Assembly (NCBI RefSeq): GCF_003627055.1
Contig: NZ_CP032624.1
Location: 682,001 to 746,000 of the forward strand
From: Gryllotalpicola protaetiae
Lineage (GTDB): Bacteria; Actinomycetota; Actinomycetes; Actinomycetales; Microbacteriaceae
DNA length: 64,000 bases
Direction: 5' to 3'
The notes beneath the pieces were generated by a model. The model was not told the origin of the DNA. It ran no database searches and saw only the letters and a program-made list of their open reading frames with translations. A program made the position numbers and the translations under genes. Positions 17,334 through 25,486 of this stretch are shown one piece after another; position 1 is the stretch's first letter, and the number at the start of each line of letters is the position of its first letter.

Positions 17334-18220
17334 GGCGCTGCCTCGGCCACGACGGCTTCGAGCTCGTCGTCCCACGAGCCGTACACGTCGACGGTGTTCG
17401 CGGCGATCTGCGCGGCCAGCTCGTCGATGGGCATGCCCAGAGTCTCTGCCATGAACCGCACCGTGTGCGGCACGAGGTACGGCGCGTTGGGGCGGCCTCG
17501 ATAGGGCATGGGAGTCAGGTACGGCGCATCCGTCTCGACGGTGACGAGCGTGCGCGGCACGACGGTCAGCGCCTCGCGCAGCGCCGGCGCGTTCTTGAAC
17601 GTGACCGTGCCCGCGAAGGACAGGTACCAGCCGTGCTCGGCCGCGAGCCGGGCCAGCGCCGCGTCGCCCGAGAAGCAGTGGAACACCGTGCGCTCGGGCG
17701 CGCCGACCCGCAGTAGCGTCTCGACGACCTCGCGGTGCGCGTCGCGGTCGTGGATCTGCAGCGCGAGGCCGTTCGCCTTCGCGATGTCGATGTGCGCCTC
17801 GAAGCTGCGGAACTGCGCCGCACGACCGCTCTCGTCGGTGCGGTAGAAGTCGAGCCCGGTCTCGCCGACGGCGCGCACGCGCGGCCGGGCGGCGAGGGAC
17901 GCGATCGTCTCGAGCGCGCCGTCGAGGGCGCCGGATGCCTCGAGCTCAGGCGCCTCGTTGGGGTGAAGAGCGACCGCGGCAAGCATCCGCCTGTCCTTCA
18001 CCGCGTGCTCTGCGCTCCAGATCGACGTCTCGACGTCGACCCCGACCTGCACCACACCGCGCACGCCGACCGCGGCCGCCCGGTCGAGCTGTTCGCGCCA
18101 GCCGAGCTGCTCGAGCCCCGGCTCGTCGCGGTGGATCGCCGGGTCGAGGTGGGTGTGGTCGTCGTACACCGGTACGGCGAGCGCGTCCGGCAGCGGCGGG
18201 TAGGAGCGGTCGGATGCCAC
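17330..18220 (-). CDS. tatD: TatD-family metal-dependent DNase
   Basis: A 296-residue TatD/YcfH-type hydrolase with a TIM-barrel amidohydrolase fold. The metal-binding HxH is in YDDHTHLDP near the N-terminus, followed by [10 protein letters not shown], a conserved His in [12 protein letters not shown] and FHCFSGDA, and [18 protein letters not shown] near the C-terminus. Family members are 3'-5' exonucleases; the gene is usually found between metG and rsmA, as here. It starts 3 nt after the metG stop and overlaps rsmA by 4 nt. Confidence 0.93.
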   Translation of the reverse strand: MASDRSYPPLPDALAVPVYDDHTHLDPAIHRDEPGLEQLGWREQLDRAAAVGVRGVVQVGVDVETSIWSAEHAVKDRRMLAAVALHPNEAPELEASGALDGALETIASLAARPRVRAVGETGLDFYRTDESGRAAQFRSFEAHIDIAKANGLALQIHDRDAHREVVETLLRVGAPERTVFHCFSGDAALARLAAEHGWYLSFAGTVTFKNAPALREALTVVPRTLVTVETDAPYLTPMPYRGRPNAPYLVPHTVRFMAETLGMPIDELAAQIAANTVDVYGSWDDELEAVVAEAAP

Positions 18221-18223
18221 GCG

Positions 18224-19798
18224 TCAGACTGCTTCGATGCGCGGGAACAGCGGCTCGAGCTCACCGACGACCGTGCCCGGCTTCAGCTGGCCCCATGCGC
18301 CGGCGACGCGCAGCGGCTGAGCCGACAGCTCGCCGAGCGACTCCGTGGCGCCGAGGGCCGCCCAGAGCTTCGGGGTCGCCTTCGTGAGCACCGGCGAGAG
18401 CAGCACCGCGAGGGCGCGCAGACCCTCGGCCGCCGTGTACAGCACGGTCGACAGGCGGTCGCGCTGCGCCGCGTCCTTCGCGAGCGACCACGGCTCCTGC
18501 TCCGTGATGTAGCCGTTCAGGGCGTCGACGATCTTCCATACCGCGGCGAGCGCGTCGTGGATCGCGAAGCGCTCGATCGCGGCGTCCGCCTCGAGCGCCG
18601 AGGCCGCCACCGTGGTCTGGATCGCGAGCTCAGCCGCCTCGTCCGCGACCGGCTGCGGCACGACGCCGTCGAAGTAACGGTGCACCATCGCGATCACGCG
18701 CGAGGCCAGGTTGCCGAAGCCGTTGGCGAGCTCCGCCTGGTAGCGGGCAGCGAGGTCCTCCCACGAGAACGAGCCGTCCTGCCCGAACGAGATCGCGCGC
18801 ATGAAGTAGTAGCGGAAGGCGTCGGACCCGAACGTGTCGGTGATCTCGTTCGGCGCGATGCCCGTCAGCTTCGACTTCGACATCTTCTCGCCGCCGACGA
18901 GCAGCCAGCCGTGACCGAACACACCGGCCGGAACGGGAAGCCCGGCGGCGAGCAGCATGGCGGGCCAGATGACGGCGTGGAAGCGCAGGATGTCCTTGCC
19001 GACGATGTGCCGCGCCGGCCAGCGGCGCGCGAACTCGGCGTCGTCCTCGCCGTAGCCGATCGCGGTCGCGTAGTTGAGCAGCGCGTCGACCCAGACGTAG
19101 AGCACGTGCGAGGAATCCCAGGGGATCGGGATGCCCCAGTCGAAGCTCGACCGCGAGATCGACAGGTCGTTGAGCCCCTGCGACACGAACGCGACGACCT
19201 CGTTGCGCGCGCTCTCCGGCTGCACGAAGTCGGGCCGTTCCTTGTACAGGTCGAGCAGCTGCTGCTGGAACGCGCTCATGCGGAAGAAGTAGTTCTTCTC
19301 CTGCATGAGCTCGAGCGGCCGGCCGTGGATGGCGCAGACCTTCTGCCCTTCGTACTGCCCGGTACCGTCGACGATCTCGGACTGCGGCTTGAACTCCTCG
19401 CAGCCGACGCAGTACAGGCCCTCGAACTCGGCCTCGTAGATGTGGCCGGCCTCGTGCAGCTTCTCGATGAACAGCTTCACCCGGCGCTCGTGGCGCTCGT
19501 CTGTGGTGCGGATGAAGTCGTCGTTGGCGATGTCGATCGTCTCGAGCAGCGGCTTCCAGGCGGTCTCGACCAGGCGGTCGGTCCATTCCTTGGGCGTCGC
19601 GCCGTTGGCGGTCGCGGTGCGCAGGATCTTCTGGCCGTGCTCGTCGGTGCCCGTCAGCAGCCAGGTGTCGTCGCCCGCCTGACGGTGCCAGCGCGCCATG
19701 ACGTCCGCAGCCACCTCGGTGTACGCGTGGCCGATGTGGGGCACGTCGTTGACATAGAAGATGGGCGTGGTCAGGTAGAACTGGCGGCCTTCTGGCAT
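18224..19798 (-). CDS. metG: Methionyl-tRNA synthetase
   Basis: The 524-residue class I synthetase charges initiator and elongator tRNA-Met. Signature motifs are the HIGH box in VPHIGHAYTE, the KMSKS box in GEKMSKSKLTG, and a CxxC-type knuckle around YCVGCEEFKPQ and VCAIHGRP. It lacks the C-terminal tRNA-binding dimerisation domain of longer forms, as is usual in actinobacteria. First gene of metG-tatD-rsmA-ispE; TAGGAT lies 7 nt before the ATG, so the operon mRNA appears leaderless. Confidence 0.97.
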   Translation of the reverse strand: MPEGRQFYLTTPIFYVNDVPHIGHAYTEVAADVMARWHRQAGDDTWLLTGTDEHGQKILRTATANGATPKEWTDRLVETAWKPLLETIDIANDDFIRTTDERHERRVKLFIEKLHEAGHIYEAEFEGLYCVGCEEFKPQSEIVDGTGQYEGQKVCAIHGRPLELMQEKNYFFRMSAFQQQLLDLYKERPDFVQPESARNEVVAFVSQGLNDLSISRSSFDWGIPIPWDSSHVLYVWVDALLNYATAIGYGEDDAEFARRWPARHIVGKDILRFHAVIWPAMLLAAGLPVPAGVFGHGWLLVGGEKMSKSKLTGIAPNEITDTFGSDAFRYYFMRAISFGQDGSFSWEDLAARYQAELANGFGNLASRVIAMVHRYFDGVVPQPVADEAAELAIQTTVAASALEADAAIERFAIHDALAAVWKIVDALNGYITEQEPWSLAKDAAQRDRLSTVLYTAAEGLRALAVLLSPVLTKATPKLWAALGATESLGELSAQPLRVAGAWGQLKPGTVVGELEPLFPRIEAV

Positions 19799-19883
19799 GC
19801 CTTAAATCCTACGGGGCCGATCCTTATCGGATTCACCGCGCGCACGCGTCTCACGAGAAGCCGCTGGCGCCTATGGTCTGCAT
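19799..19883. promoter_or_regulatory. Divergent leaderless promoters, metG operon / DUF4190
   Basis: Minus strand: TAGGAT ending 7 nt before the metG ATG (19798). Plus strand: TATGGT ending 6 nt before ATG 19884. No operator-like symmetry seen. Confidence 0.55.
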
Positions 19884-20306
19884 ATGACCACGCCCATCGA
19901 GCCCGAGACCCAGCCGCAGCCCCAGCCGCAACCTCAGTCCGCGGCACCGGTCGACCGCACCCAGCTGCCCCCGTTCAACATCATGGCGCTGATCGCGTTC
20001 ATCGGCGCGTTCATCATCCCCGTGGTCGGCATCGTCTGCGGGCACATCACGCTCGCCGAGTACCGCAAGGGGCTGCCGGAGCGCGGGCGCGAATACGCGC
20101 TCGCCGGCACCATCCTCGGCTACATCTTCACGGCGGCGTGGCTCGTGCTCGCCGTCGTGTGGATCGTCTTCGCATTCACGCACTTCGGCCACAGCTCGGT
20201 CATCAGGCCGGGCGGCGGCACCGGCCAATTCCCCGGCTTCGGCGGCGGTGACGGCGGCAACCGCTTCCGCATCCCGACTCCAGGGGCGACGCCGTACGGG
20301 AACTAG
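19884..20306 (+). CDS. DUF4190-type small membrane protein
   Basis: A 140-residue protein with a Gln/Pro-repeat N-terminal tail (PQPQPQPQ), two membrane helices (about residues 33-55, MALIAFIGAFIIPVVGIV, and 75-100, GTILGYIFTAAWLVLAVVWI) separated by a short basic loop, and a Gly-rich C-terminal tail. This is the DUF4190 layout, common in actinobacteria and of unknown function; the conserved GHxTLAEYRK between the helices is typical. The start is 6 nt after TATGGT (leaderless). It is divergent from metG and convergent with rsmI. Confidence 0.8.
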   Translation: MTTPIEPETQPQPQPQPQSAAPVDRTQLPPFNIMALIAFIGAFIIPVVGIVCGHITLAEYRKGLPERGREYALAGTILGYIFTAAWLVLAVVWIVFAFTHFGHSSVIRPGGGTGQFPGFGGGDGGNRFRIPTPGATPYGN

Positions 20307-20316
20307 GGTTCTGGGC

Positions 20317-21132
20317 TCAACGGGCGCGCAGGGCCGCCTCATAGAGCTCGCGCCGCGACAGCCCGGTGGTGCCGGCGACCTCGGTCGCGGCATCCTTCAG
20401 TCTCGTGCCGCTCGCGACCAGGTCGAGCACAGCAGCGACCCCGGAATCGAGCGAGACGACCCTCTCGGCCGCGCCCTCGGCGACGACGACGATCTCGCCG
20501 CGCACGCCGCCCTCGGCCCATGCCGCGAGCTCGGCGGCCGTGCCGCGCTTCACCTCTTCGTGCAGCTTGGTCAGTTCGCGCGCGACGACCACGCGGCGCG
20601 CCTCGCCGAAGTGCGTGGCGATATCCGCGAGGGATGCCGCGAGCCGGTTCGGGCTCTCGAAGAAGACGAGGGTGCGACGCTCGTCGGCGAGGCCCGCGAG
20701 CAGCTTCCGCCGCTCGCCCTCCTTGCGCGGCAGGAAGCCCTCGAAGGCGAAGCGGTCGGTCGGCAGCCCCGAGACGGCGAGCGCGGTGAGCACCGCCGAC
20801 GGGCCGGGCAGCGCCGTCACGGTCACGCCCGCGGCGATCGCGGCCTGCACCAGGTGGTAGCCCGGGTCGCTGACGGTGGGCATGCCGGCGTCCGACAGCA
20901 CGAGCAGATCGGCGGATGCCGCGAGCTCGGCGAGCTCGCCCGCGCGCTCCCGCTCGTTGTGGTCGTGCAGCGCGATGAGCCGCGGCCGGTTCTCGATGCG
21001 CAACCCCTGCAGCAGGCGCTGCGCGACCCGCGTGTCCTCTGCGGCCACCAGCTCGACCGCAGCCAGCGTGTCGACCAGGCGCCTGGTCGCGTCGCCGAGG
21101 TTTCCGATGGGCGTCGCGGCGAGGATGAGCAT
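20317..21132 (-). CDS. rsmI: 16S rRNA 2'-O-ribose C1402 methyltransferase
   Basis: The 271-residue product is the YraL/RsmI SAM methyltransferase (tetrapyrrole-methylase fold) that 2'-O-methylates C1402 in the 30S decoding centre. Motifs: MLILAATPIGNLGDATRR at the start, VAAEDTRVAQRLL, LVLSDAGMPTVSDPG, ALPGPSAVLTAL and FEGFLPRK. ATG 21132 is chosen since TAGGAT lies 7 nt before it and family members begin here. Divergent from the mannosyltransferase with about 60 bp between starts. Confidence 0.95.
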   Translation of the reverse strand: MLILAATPIGNLGDATRRLVDTLAAVELVAAEDTRVAQRLLQGLRIENRPRLIALHDHNERERAGELAELAASADLLVLSDAGMPTVSDPGYHLVQAAIAAGVTVTALPGPSAVLTALAVSGLPTDRFAFEGFLPRKEGERRKLLAGLADERRTLVFFESPNRLAASLADIATHFGEARRVVVARELTKLHEEVKRGTAAELAAWAEGGVRGEIVVVAEGAAERVVSLDSGVAAVLDLVASGTRLKDAATEVAGTTGLSRRELYEAALRAR

Positions 21133-21191
21133 GAGCGGAATCCTATGCGGCACTCGATTTCGGCCTCAGTAGCCCCGGTACGATGACGCGC
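21133..21191. promoter_or_regulatory. Divergent leaderless promoters, rsmI / O-mannosyltransferase
   Basis: Minus strand: TAGGAT 7 nt before rsmI ATG. Plus strand: TACGAT at 21179-21184, 7 nt before GTG 21192. The in-frame ATG at 21183 overlaps this -10 box and so is unlikely to be the start. Confidence 0.6.
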
Positions 21192-22805
21192 GTGACTCAG
21201 CCCTCCGACGCCGACTTCGACGAGCTCGTCGAGGGGCCCCACGAGTCGCACGGTGTCGAGGAGCCCGAGCCCACCGGCACCCGCCTCGACCGCTGGTGGG
21301 CGGCGCGCCTCGCGAACCCGCTGAACAAGCGGCTGTGGGACTGGGGCGGCCCGATCGCCGTCACCCTGCTCGCCGCCGCGCTGCGCCTGTGGCACCTCGG
21401 CCTGCCGCGCTCGCTGGTGTTCGACGAGACGTATTACGTGAAGGACGCGTGGACACTCTCGCACCTCGGCTACGAGGGCGCCTGGGTGGCCAACGCCGAC
21501 AAGGCCTTCAACGCCGGCGACGCGAGCGGCTGGTCGGCCAAGGCGGAGTTCGTCGCGCACCCGCCGCTCGGCAAGTGGATCATCGCGCTCGGCGAGCACC
21601 TCACCGGCATCCAGAGCTCGGTGGGCTGGCGGCTGTCGACGGCTGTCGTCGGCATCCTCGCCGTCGTGCTCATCATCCTGATCGCGAAGAAGCTGTTCGG
21701 CGGCTCGACGCTGCTCGGCTGCATCGCAGGTCTTCTGATGGCGGTCGACGGCAGCGCGATCGTGATGAGCCGGGTCGCGCTGCTCGACAACTTCGTGATG
21801 TTCTTCGCCCTGCTCGGCGTGGGCGCCGTACTGCTCGACCGCGGCTACAGGGACACGCGGATTCCTCGGCTGAACGCGCCCGTCCTGTGGCGCCCCTGGC
21901 TGCTCGCCGCCGGCGTCGCCTTCGGCCTGTGCGCGGGCGTCAAGTGGTCGGGTTTCTACTTCCTCGCGGTGTTCGGCGTGTACGTCGTGCTCGCCGACTT
22001 CGTCGCCTATCGCAAGGCCGGCTTCCTCGCCTCGACCACGGGCCTGGCGCAGGCGATCGTGAGCTTCGTCACGATCGTGCCGATCGCGATCGCGACGTAC
22101 GTCGCGGCGTGGTCGGGCTGGCTGTTCACGGGCGGCGGGTGGGACCGGCACTGGGTCGAGCAGAATCCCGCGCAGCACGCCTGGCACGGCCTCCTGTCAT
22201 GGGTGCCGTACTGGGCCCAGAATCTGTGGCACTACAACACCGAGCTCTACGGCTATTCGATCAACCTGCACGCCACGCACCCGTATCAGTCCAACCCGCT
22301 GTGGTGGACCCTCATGCTGCGGCCGACGAGCATGTACTACAACCCGGTCCCCGCGGGGCAGAACGGGTGCACCGCTGCGCAGTTCGGCTGCTCGCAGGCC
22401 ATCACCGACCTCGGGAATCCGTTCATCTGGTGGGCGGGAACCCTCGCCCTGCTCGGTCTGGTCTACGTCCTCATCCGCCATCGCGACTGGCGCGCCGGGC
22501 TGCTGCTCACGGCCGTCGGCGCGGGGTGGCTGCCGTGGGTGATCCTGTACCACGGGCGCACGATCTTCACCTTCTATGCGATCGCGTTCGAGCCGTACCT
22601 GATCCTCGGCATCGTGTACTTCATCGCGAAGGCGCTCGGCAGCCCCGCGGATTCGACCTACCGCCGCACCCGCGGCATCGCGGGCGTCGCCGCATACCTC
22701 GCGATCGTGCTCGGCGCGACCGCGTTCTTCTGGCCTATCTGGTCGGGGGTGCAGACCTCGTACGAGTTCTGGCGCGCCCACATGTGGCTGCGCAGCTGGA
22801 TCTAG
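21192..22805 (+). CDS. pmt: Protein O-mannosyltransferase (GT39)
   Basis: A 537-residue polytopic membrane enzyme of the dolichyl/polyprenyl-phosphate-mannose-protein mannosyltransferase family, which transfers mannose to Ser/Thr of Sec-exported proteins in actinobacteria. The catalytic Asp-Glu pair is in LVFDETYYVKDAW at the first extracytoplasmic loop, about 10-11 further hydrophobic helices follow, and the C-terminal half has conserved HPYQSNPLWW and VPAGQNGC segments. GTG 21192 is preferred over ATG 21183 because it sits 7 nt after TACGAT. It faces rsmI, a pairing common in Microbacteriaceae and mycobacteria. Confidence 0.92.
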   Translation: MTQPSDADFDELVEGPHESHGVEEPEPTGTRLDRWWAARLANPLNKRLWDWGGPIAVTLLAAALRLWHLGLPRSLVFDETYYVKDAWTLSHLGYEGAWVANADKAFNAGDASGWSAKAEFVAHPPLGKWIIALGEHLTGIQSSVGWRLSTAVVGILAVVLIILIAKKLFGGSTLLGCIAGLLMAVDGSAIVMSRVALLDNFVMFFALLGVGAVLLDRGYRDTRIPRLNAPVLWRPWLLAAGVAFGLCAGVKWSGFYFLAVFGVYVVLADFVAYRKAGFLASTTGLAQAIVSFVTIVPIAIATYVAAWSGWLFTGGGWDRHWVEQNPAQHAWHGLLSWVPYWAQNLWHYNTELYGYSINLHATHPYQSNPLWWTLMLRPTSMYYNPVPAGQNGCTAAQFGCSQAITDLGNPFIWWAGTLALLGLVYVLIRHRDWRAGLLLTAVGAGWLPWVILYHGRTIFTFYAIAFEPYLILGIVYFIAKALGSPADSTYRRTRGIAGVAAYLAIVLGATAFFWPIWSGVQTSYEFWRAHMWLRSWI

Positions 22806-22847
22806 GGCGCCTGCTGAGGCATCCGCCGCTTGCGTTTCATTAATTAC

Positions 22848-22873
22848 ATGTCGTAACATCTATGTCATGACAT
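22848..22873 (+). promoter_or_regulatory. Tandem palindromes over the promoter and start of the hydrolase gene
   Basis: TAACAT (22854-22859) is a -10 box 7 nt before ATG 22867. It lies within ATGTCGTAACAT (22848-22859), and the perfect palindrome ATGTCATGACAT (22862-22873) straddles the start codon. Two such sites over promoter and start suggest repression, most likely by the MarR encoded downstream. Confidence 0.5.
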
Positions 22874-23733
22874 CCATTTCACGCGTCTCGGTCGTCAGCA
22901 CCGGAACTGTCCAGATCCGCCCCGAGCACGTCGAGAGCAACGGCACGCCGCTCTTGTGGTGGCTCAACACCTCGCGCCGCTGGACGGCGCCGCGCCCGAT
23001 CAACGTCTACGTCATCGAGCACAAGGACGGCCTCGTGCTGTTCGACACAGGGCAGGACCGGCGCTCGGTGACCGATGCCGATTACTTCCCGGGCGGATTC
23101 ATCGGCCACAACTACCGACGCCTGGCGAAGTTCGACGTGCCCGAATCCGCGACGCTCACCACACAGCTCGCCGGCCTCGGCTACGACATCGCCGACGTGC
23201 GCGTCGCGATCCTGTCGCACCTGCACCAGGACCACATCGGCGGCCTGCGCGAGCTGCCGCCGACCGCGCAGGTGCTCGCGAGCGCCACAGAGCTCGCCGA
23301 GGTCGACAAGCGGTTCGCACTGATCGGCGGGCTCATGCGCGACCACATCTTGCTTCCCGGCATCCAGTGGGCGCCGGTCACACCCCAGCCGGTCGACGAC
23401 GGCTCGATCGCTCCGTTCACCGAGGCGCACGACGTGATGGGCGACGGCTCGCTGATGCTCCTTCCGACACCTGGCCACACGCCGGGGTCGCAGTCGCTGC
23501 TGCTGCGCAGCGCGGGGCTGCCGACCATGCTCTTCGTCGGCGACCTCACGTACGACGTCGAGCTGCTCGCCGCCGACCGCGTGCCCGGCGTCGGGCACCG
23601 GGCAGGCCTGCACGCGACGACGCGTCTGGTGAATGAGCTGGCCGCGAAGCATCCGGGCATGCCCGTGCTCGCCGCGCACGACCCCTCGGCCGCCGCCCGA
23701 CTTGAGGCGGCCCTCGCGCGACAGGCAGAGTGA
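22867..23733 (+). CDS. Metallo-beta-lactamase-fold hydrolase (AHL-lactonase-like)
   Basis: The 288-residue protein has the dinuclear-zinc signature HLHQDHIGG (His118, His120, Asp122, His123), then TPGHTPGSQSLLLR and FVGDLTYD as later metal ligands and a C-terminal His in AAHD. The spacing and N-terminal PINVYVIEHKDGLVLFDTGQD resemble N-acyl-homoserine lactonases (AttM/AiiA group), which open lactone rings and quench quorum signals. Other lactones or esters are equally possible substrates. It is followed 4 nt later by a MarR gene and appears leaderless (TAACAT 7 nt before ATG). Confidence 0.85.
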   Translation: MTSISRVSVVSTGTVQIRPEHVESNGTPLLWWLNTSRRWTAPRPINVYVIEHKDGLVLFDTGQDRRSVTDADYFPGGFIGHNYRRLAKFDVPESATLTTQLAGLGYDIADVRVAILSHLHQDHIGGLRELPPTAQVLASATELAEVDKRFALIGGLMRDHILLPGIQWAPVTPQPVDDGSIAPFTEAHDVMGDGSLMLLPTPGHTPGSQSLLLRSAGLPTMLFVGDLTYDVELLAADRVPGVGHRAGLHATTRLVNELAAKHPGMPVLAAHDPSAAARLEAALARQAE

Positions 23734-23737
23734 TCGG

Positions 23738-24211
23738 GTGAGAACCGCAGAGCGCCTCCGCTATCTGATCCTCGCCGCGCAGCGCGAAGGCAACCGGCAG
23801 CTCACGGTGTTTCTGTCACACATCGGCCTCACCCCCGCACAGTCCGAGGCGCTGCGGATCGTGGCCGACCACGGCCCGCTCGCCCTCAAAGAGCTCGGCG
23901 ACATGCTCGTGTGCGACACCGGCACGAGCCCGAGCCGCATCGTCGACCGCCTTGTCGCGGCCGGCCTCGTGCAGCGCGAGGTCGGCGAGCACGACCGGCG
24001 GCAGGTGCGGTTGACCGCAACCGCCGAGGGGCGCGAACGCGCCACGCAGGTGCAGGGCATCGAAGACAAGCTGTACGACGCGATCGACGGCGCGGTGAGC
24101 GCGGCCGACGCCGAGGTCATGGTGCGCGTGCTGCGCGCACTGACGCACGGGTCCCCCGCAGGCGCGGCGCTCGACAAGCGGCTCGCCGCCGAGTCCGAGG
24201 GAGCGCGCTGA
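23738..24211 (+). CDS. MarR-family regulator
   Basis: A 157-residue winged-helix protein: LTPAQSEALRIVADHGPL, then LVCDTGTSPSRIVDRLVAAG as the recognition region and EVGEHDRRQVRLTATAEG as the wing. GTG 23738 is 4 nt after the hydrolase stop, so the two are co-transcribed and the regulator probably controls the pair through the palindromes at 22848-22873. A longer frame reaching 23633 runs inside the hydrolase gene and is not supported. Confidence 0.87.
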   Translation: MRTAERLRYLILAAQREGNRQLTVFLSHIGLTPAQSEALRIVADHGPLALKELGDMLVCDTGTSPSRIVDRLVAAGLVQREVGEHDRRQVRLTATAEGRERATQVQGIEDKLYDAIDGAVSAADAEVMVRVLRALTHGSPAGAALDKRLAAESEGAR

Positions 24212-24212
24212 T

Positions 24213-24440
24213 GGCGGCCGTGAGGTCACTTTCGAGTCCGTCGACGGACCGACGCCGTTCAGCTACCGGTACCTGGTCGCCCCCGCGCCGAACGGCGCCC
24301 GGCTCGAGCTCGAGGGCGCGATCAGCGCCGCGGGACTGCCCAGGCCGGCGCGACTGCTCGGGCCGCTCGCCGAGCCGATCTTCCGCCGCGGCATGCAGGA
24401 CAACCTGCGCATCCTGAAGCAGCTGCTCGAGAAGCGCTAG
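24213..24440 (+). pseudogene. SRPBCC-family protein, C-terminal remnant
   Basis: Starting directly at the marR stop codon, a frame ending at TAG 24438-24440 encodes 75 residues: GREVTFESVDGPTPFSYRY, a strand with GARLELEGAI and a C-terminal helix RRGMQDNLRILKQLLEK. This is the second half of a polyketide-cyclase/START-like (SRPBCC) domain; members have about 70 more residues before it. No start codon with a ribosome binding site is present. The N-terminal half was evidently deleted, joining the remnant to the marR end. GTG 24220 is in another frame. Confidence 0.65.
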
Positions 24441-24508
24441 CGCTCGCCGTCGCACACGCCGCGCACCGAGAACCTGCGTGTCGGCGGCAGGTGCGGCAGA
24501 GTTGACGG

Positions 24509-25444
24509 ATGCCGCGCAAGATCATCCTCGACTGCGACCCCGGCCACGACGACGCCGTGGCGATGCTGCTCGCCCAGGCGCACCCGGCCATCGACCTGCT
24601 GGCCGTCACCACGGTCGCCGGCAACCAGAGCCTGCCGAAGGTCACGCGCAATGCGCTCGGGGTGGCGACGCTCGTCGGCATCACCGCGCCGATCGCCGCA
24701 GGGGCCGAGGGGCCGCTCGAGCGCTCGGCGGAGTACGCGCCCGACATCCACGGGGACAGCGGGCTCGACGGGGTCGTGCTGCCTGAGGCATCCGTCGCGC
24801 TCGACCCACGGAACGCGGTCGACCTCATCATCGAGCTGGTCATGTCCCATGAGCAGGGCGACATCACCCTCGTGCCCACCGGGCCGCTCACCAACGTCGC
24901 GCTCGCGGTGAAGCGCGAGCCGCGCATCATCGAGCGCGTGCGCGAGGTGGTGCTGATGGGCGGCTCCGCCCGAAGCGGTAATCTGACACCTGTCGCGGAA
25001 TTCAACATCGCCTTCGACCCAGAGGCGGCCGACGTCGTCTTCTCGGCGGGCTGGCGGGTCGTTACGGCCGGGCTCGACGTGACGCACCAGGCGCTCGCGA
25101 CACCCGCTGTCACCGAGCGCGTCGCCGCCGTCGGCGGCGCGAAGGCCGAGTTCATGCTCGATCTGATCGCGGAGTACGGCCGCCGCTACGCCGACGTGCA
25201 GGGCTTCGACGCGCCGCCGGTGCACGACCCGGTGGCGGTCGCGATCGTCATCGACGAAGAGCAGGGCGGCGGCCACGTCGACGTGGTGCGGGCCCCGATC
25301 GCGATCGAGACCGCAGGAAAGCACACGACCGGAATGACGGTCGTCGACCTCCGGCCGTGGGTCGTCGGCGAGGGCCGCACCTCGGTCGCACTCGGCCTCG
25401 ACGCCGACTGGTTCTGGGATCTGGTGGTGGCTGCGCTGCGCTGA
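24509..25444 (+). CDS. Nucleoside hydrolase (IunH family)
   Basis: A 311-residue inosine-uridine-preferring-type nucleoside hydrolase, which splits the N-glycosidic bond of ribonucleosides to base and ribose. The calcium-binding DCDPGHDDAVAML motif is at residues 8-20, with LVPTGPLTNVALA, VVLMGGSA and AEFNIAFDPEAA in the middle and a catalytic-region His in VHDPVAVA. A later gene in the window encodes ribokinase, which could use the ribose, but they are 37 kb apart. The start is preceded by CAGAGT and 6 nt, a weak version of the local leaderless promoter pattern. Confidence 0.92.
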   Translation: MPRKIILDCDPGHDDAVAMLLAQAHPAIDLLAVTTVAGNQSLPKVTRNALGVATLVGITAPIAAGAEGPLERSAEYAPDIHGDSGLDGVVLPEASVALDPRNAVDLIIELVMSHEQGDITLVPTGPLTNVALAVKREPRIIERVREVVLMGGSARSGNLTPVAEFNIAFDPEAADVVFSAGWRVVTAGLDVTHQALATPAVTERVAAVGGAKAEFMLDLIAEYGRRYADVQGFDAPPVHDPVAVAIVIDEEQGGGHVDVVRAPIAIETAGKHTTGMTVVDLRPWVVGEGRTSVALGLDADWFWDLVVAALR

Positions 25445-25486
25445 GCCGCGCCGTCTCCGCCACAGGTGCGCCGTTAAGATGAGCAG

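Noticed and set aside
17735-20251. An 838-codon plus-strand frame across tatD and metG
   Set aside because: It lies opposite metG, tatD and part of DUF4190, all of which carry family signatures; the product is compositional noise.
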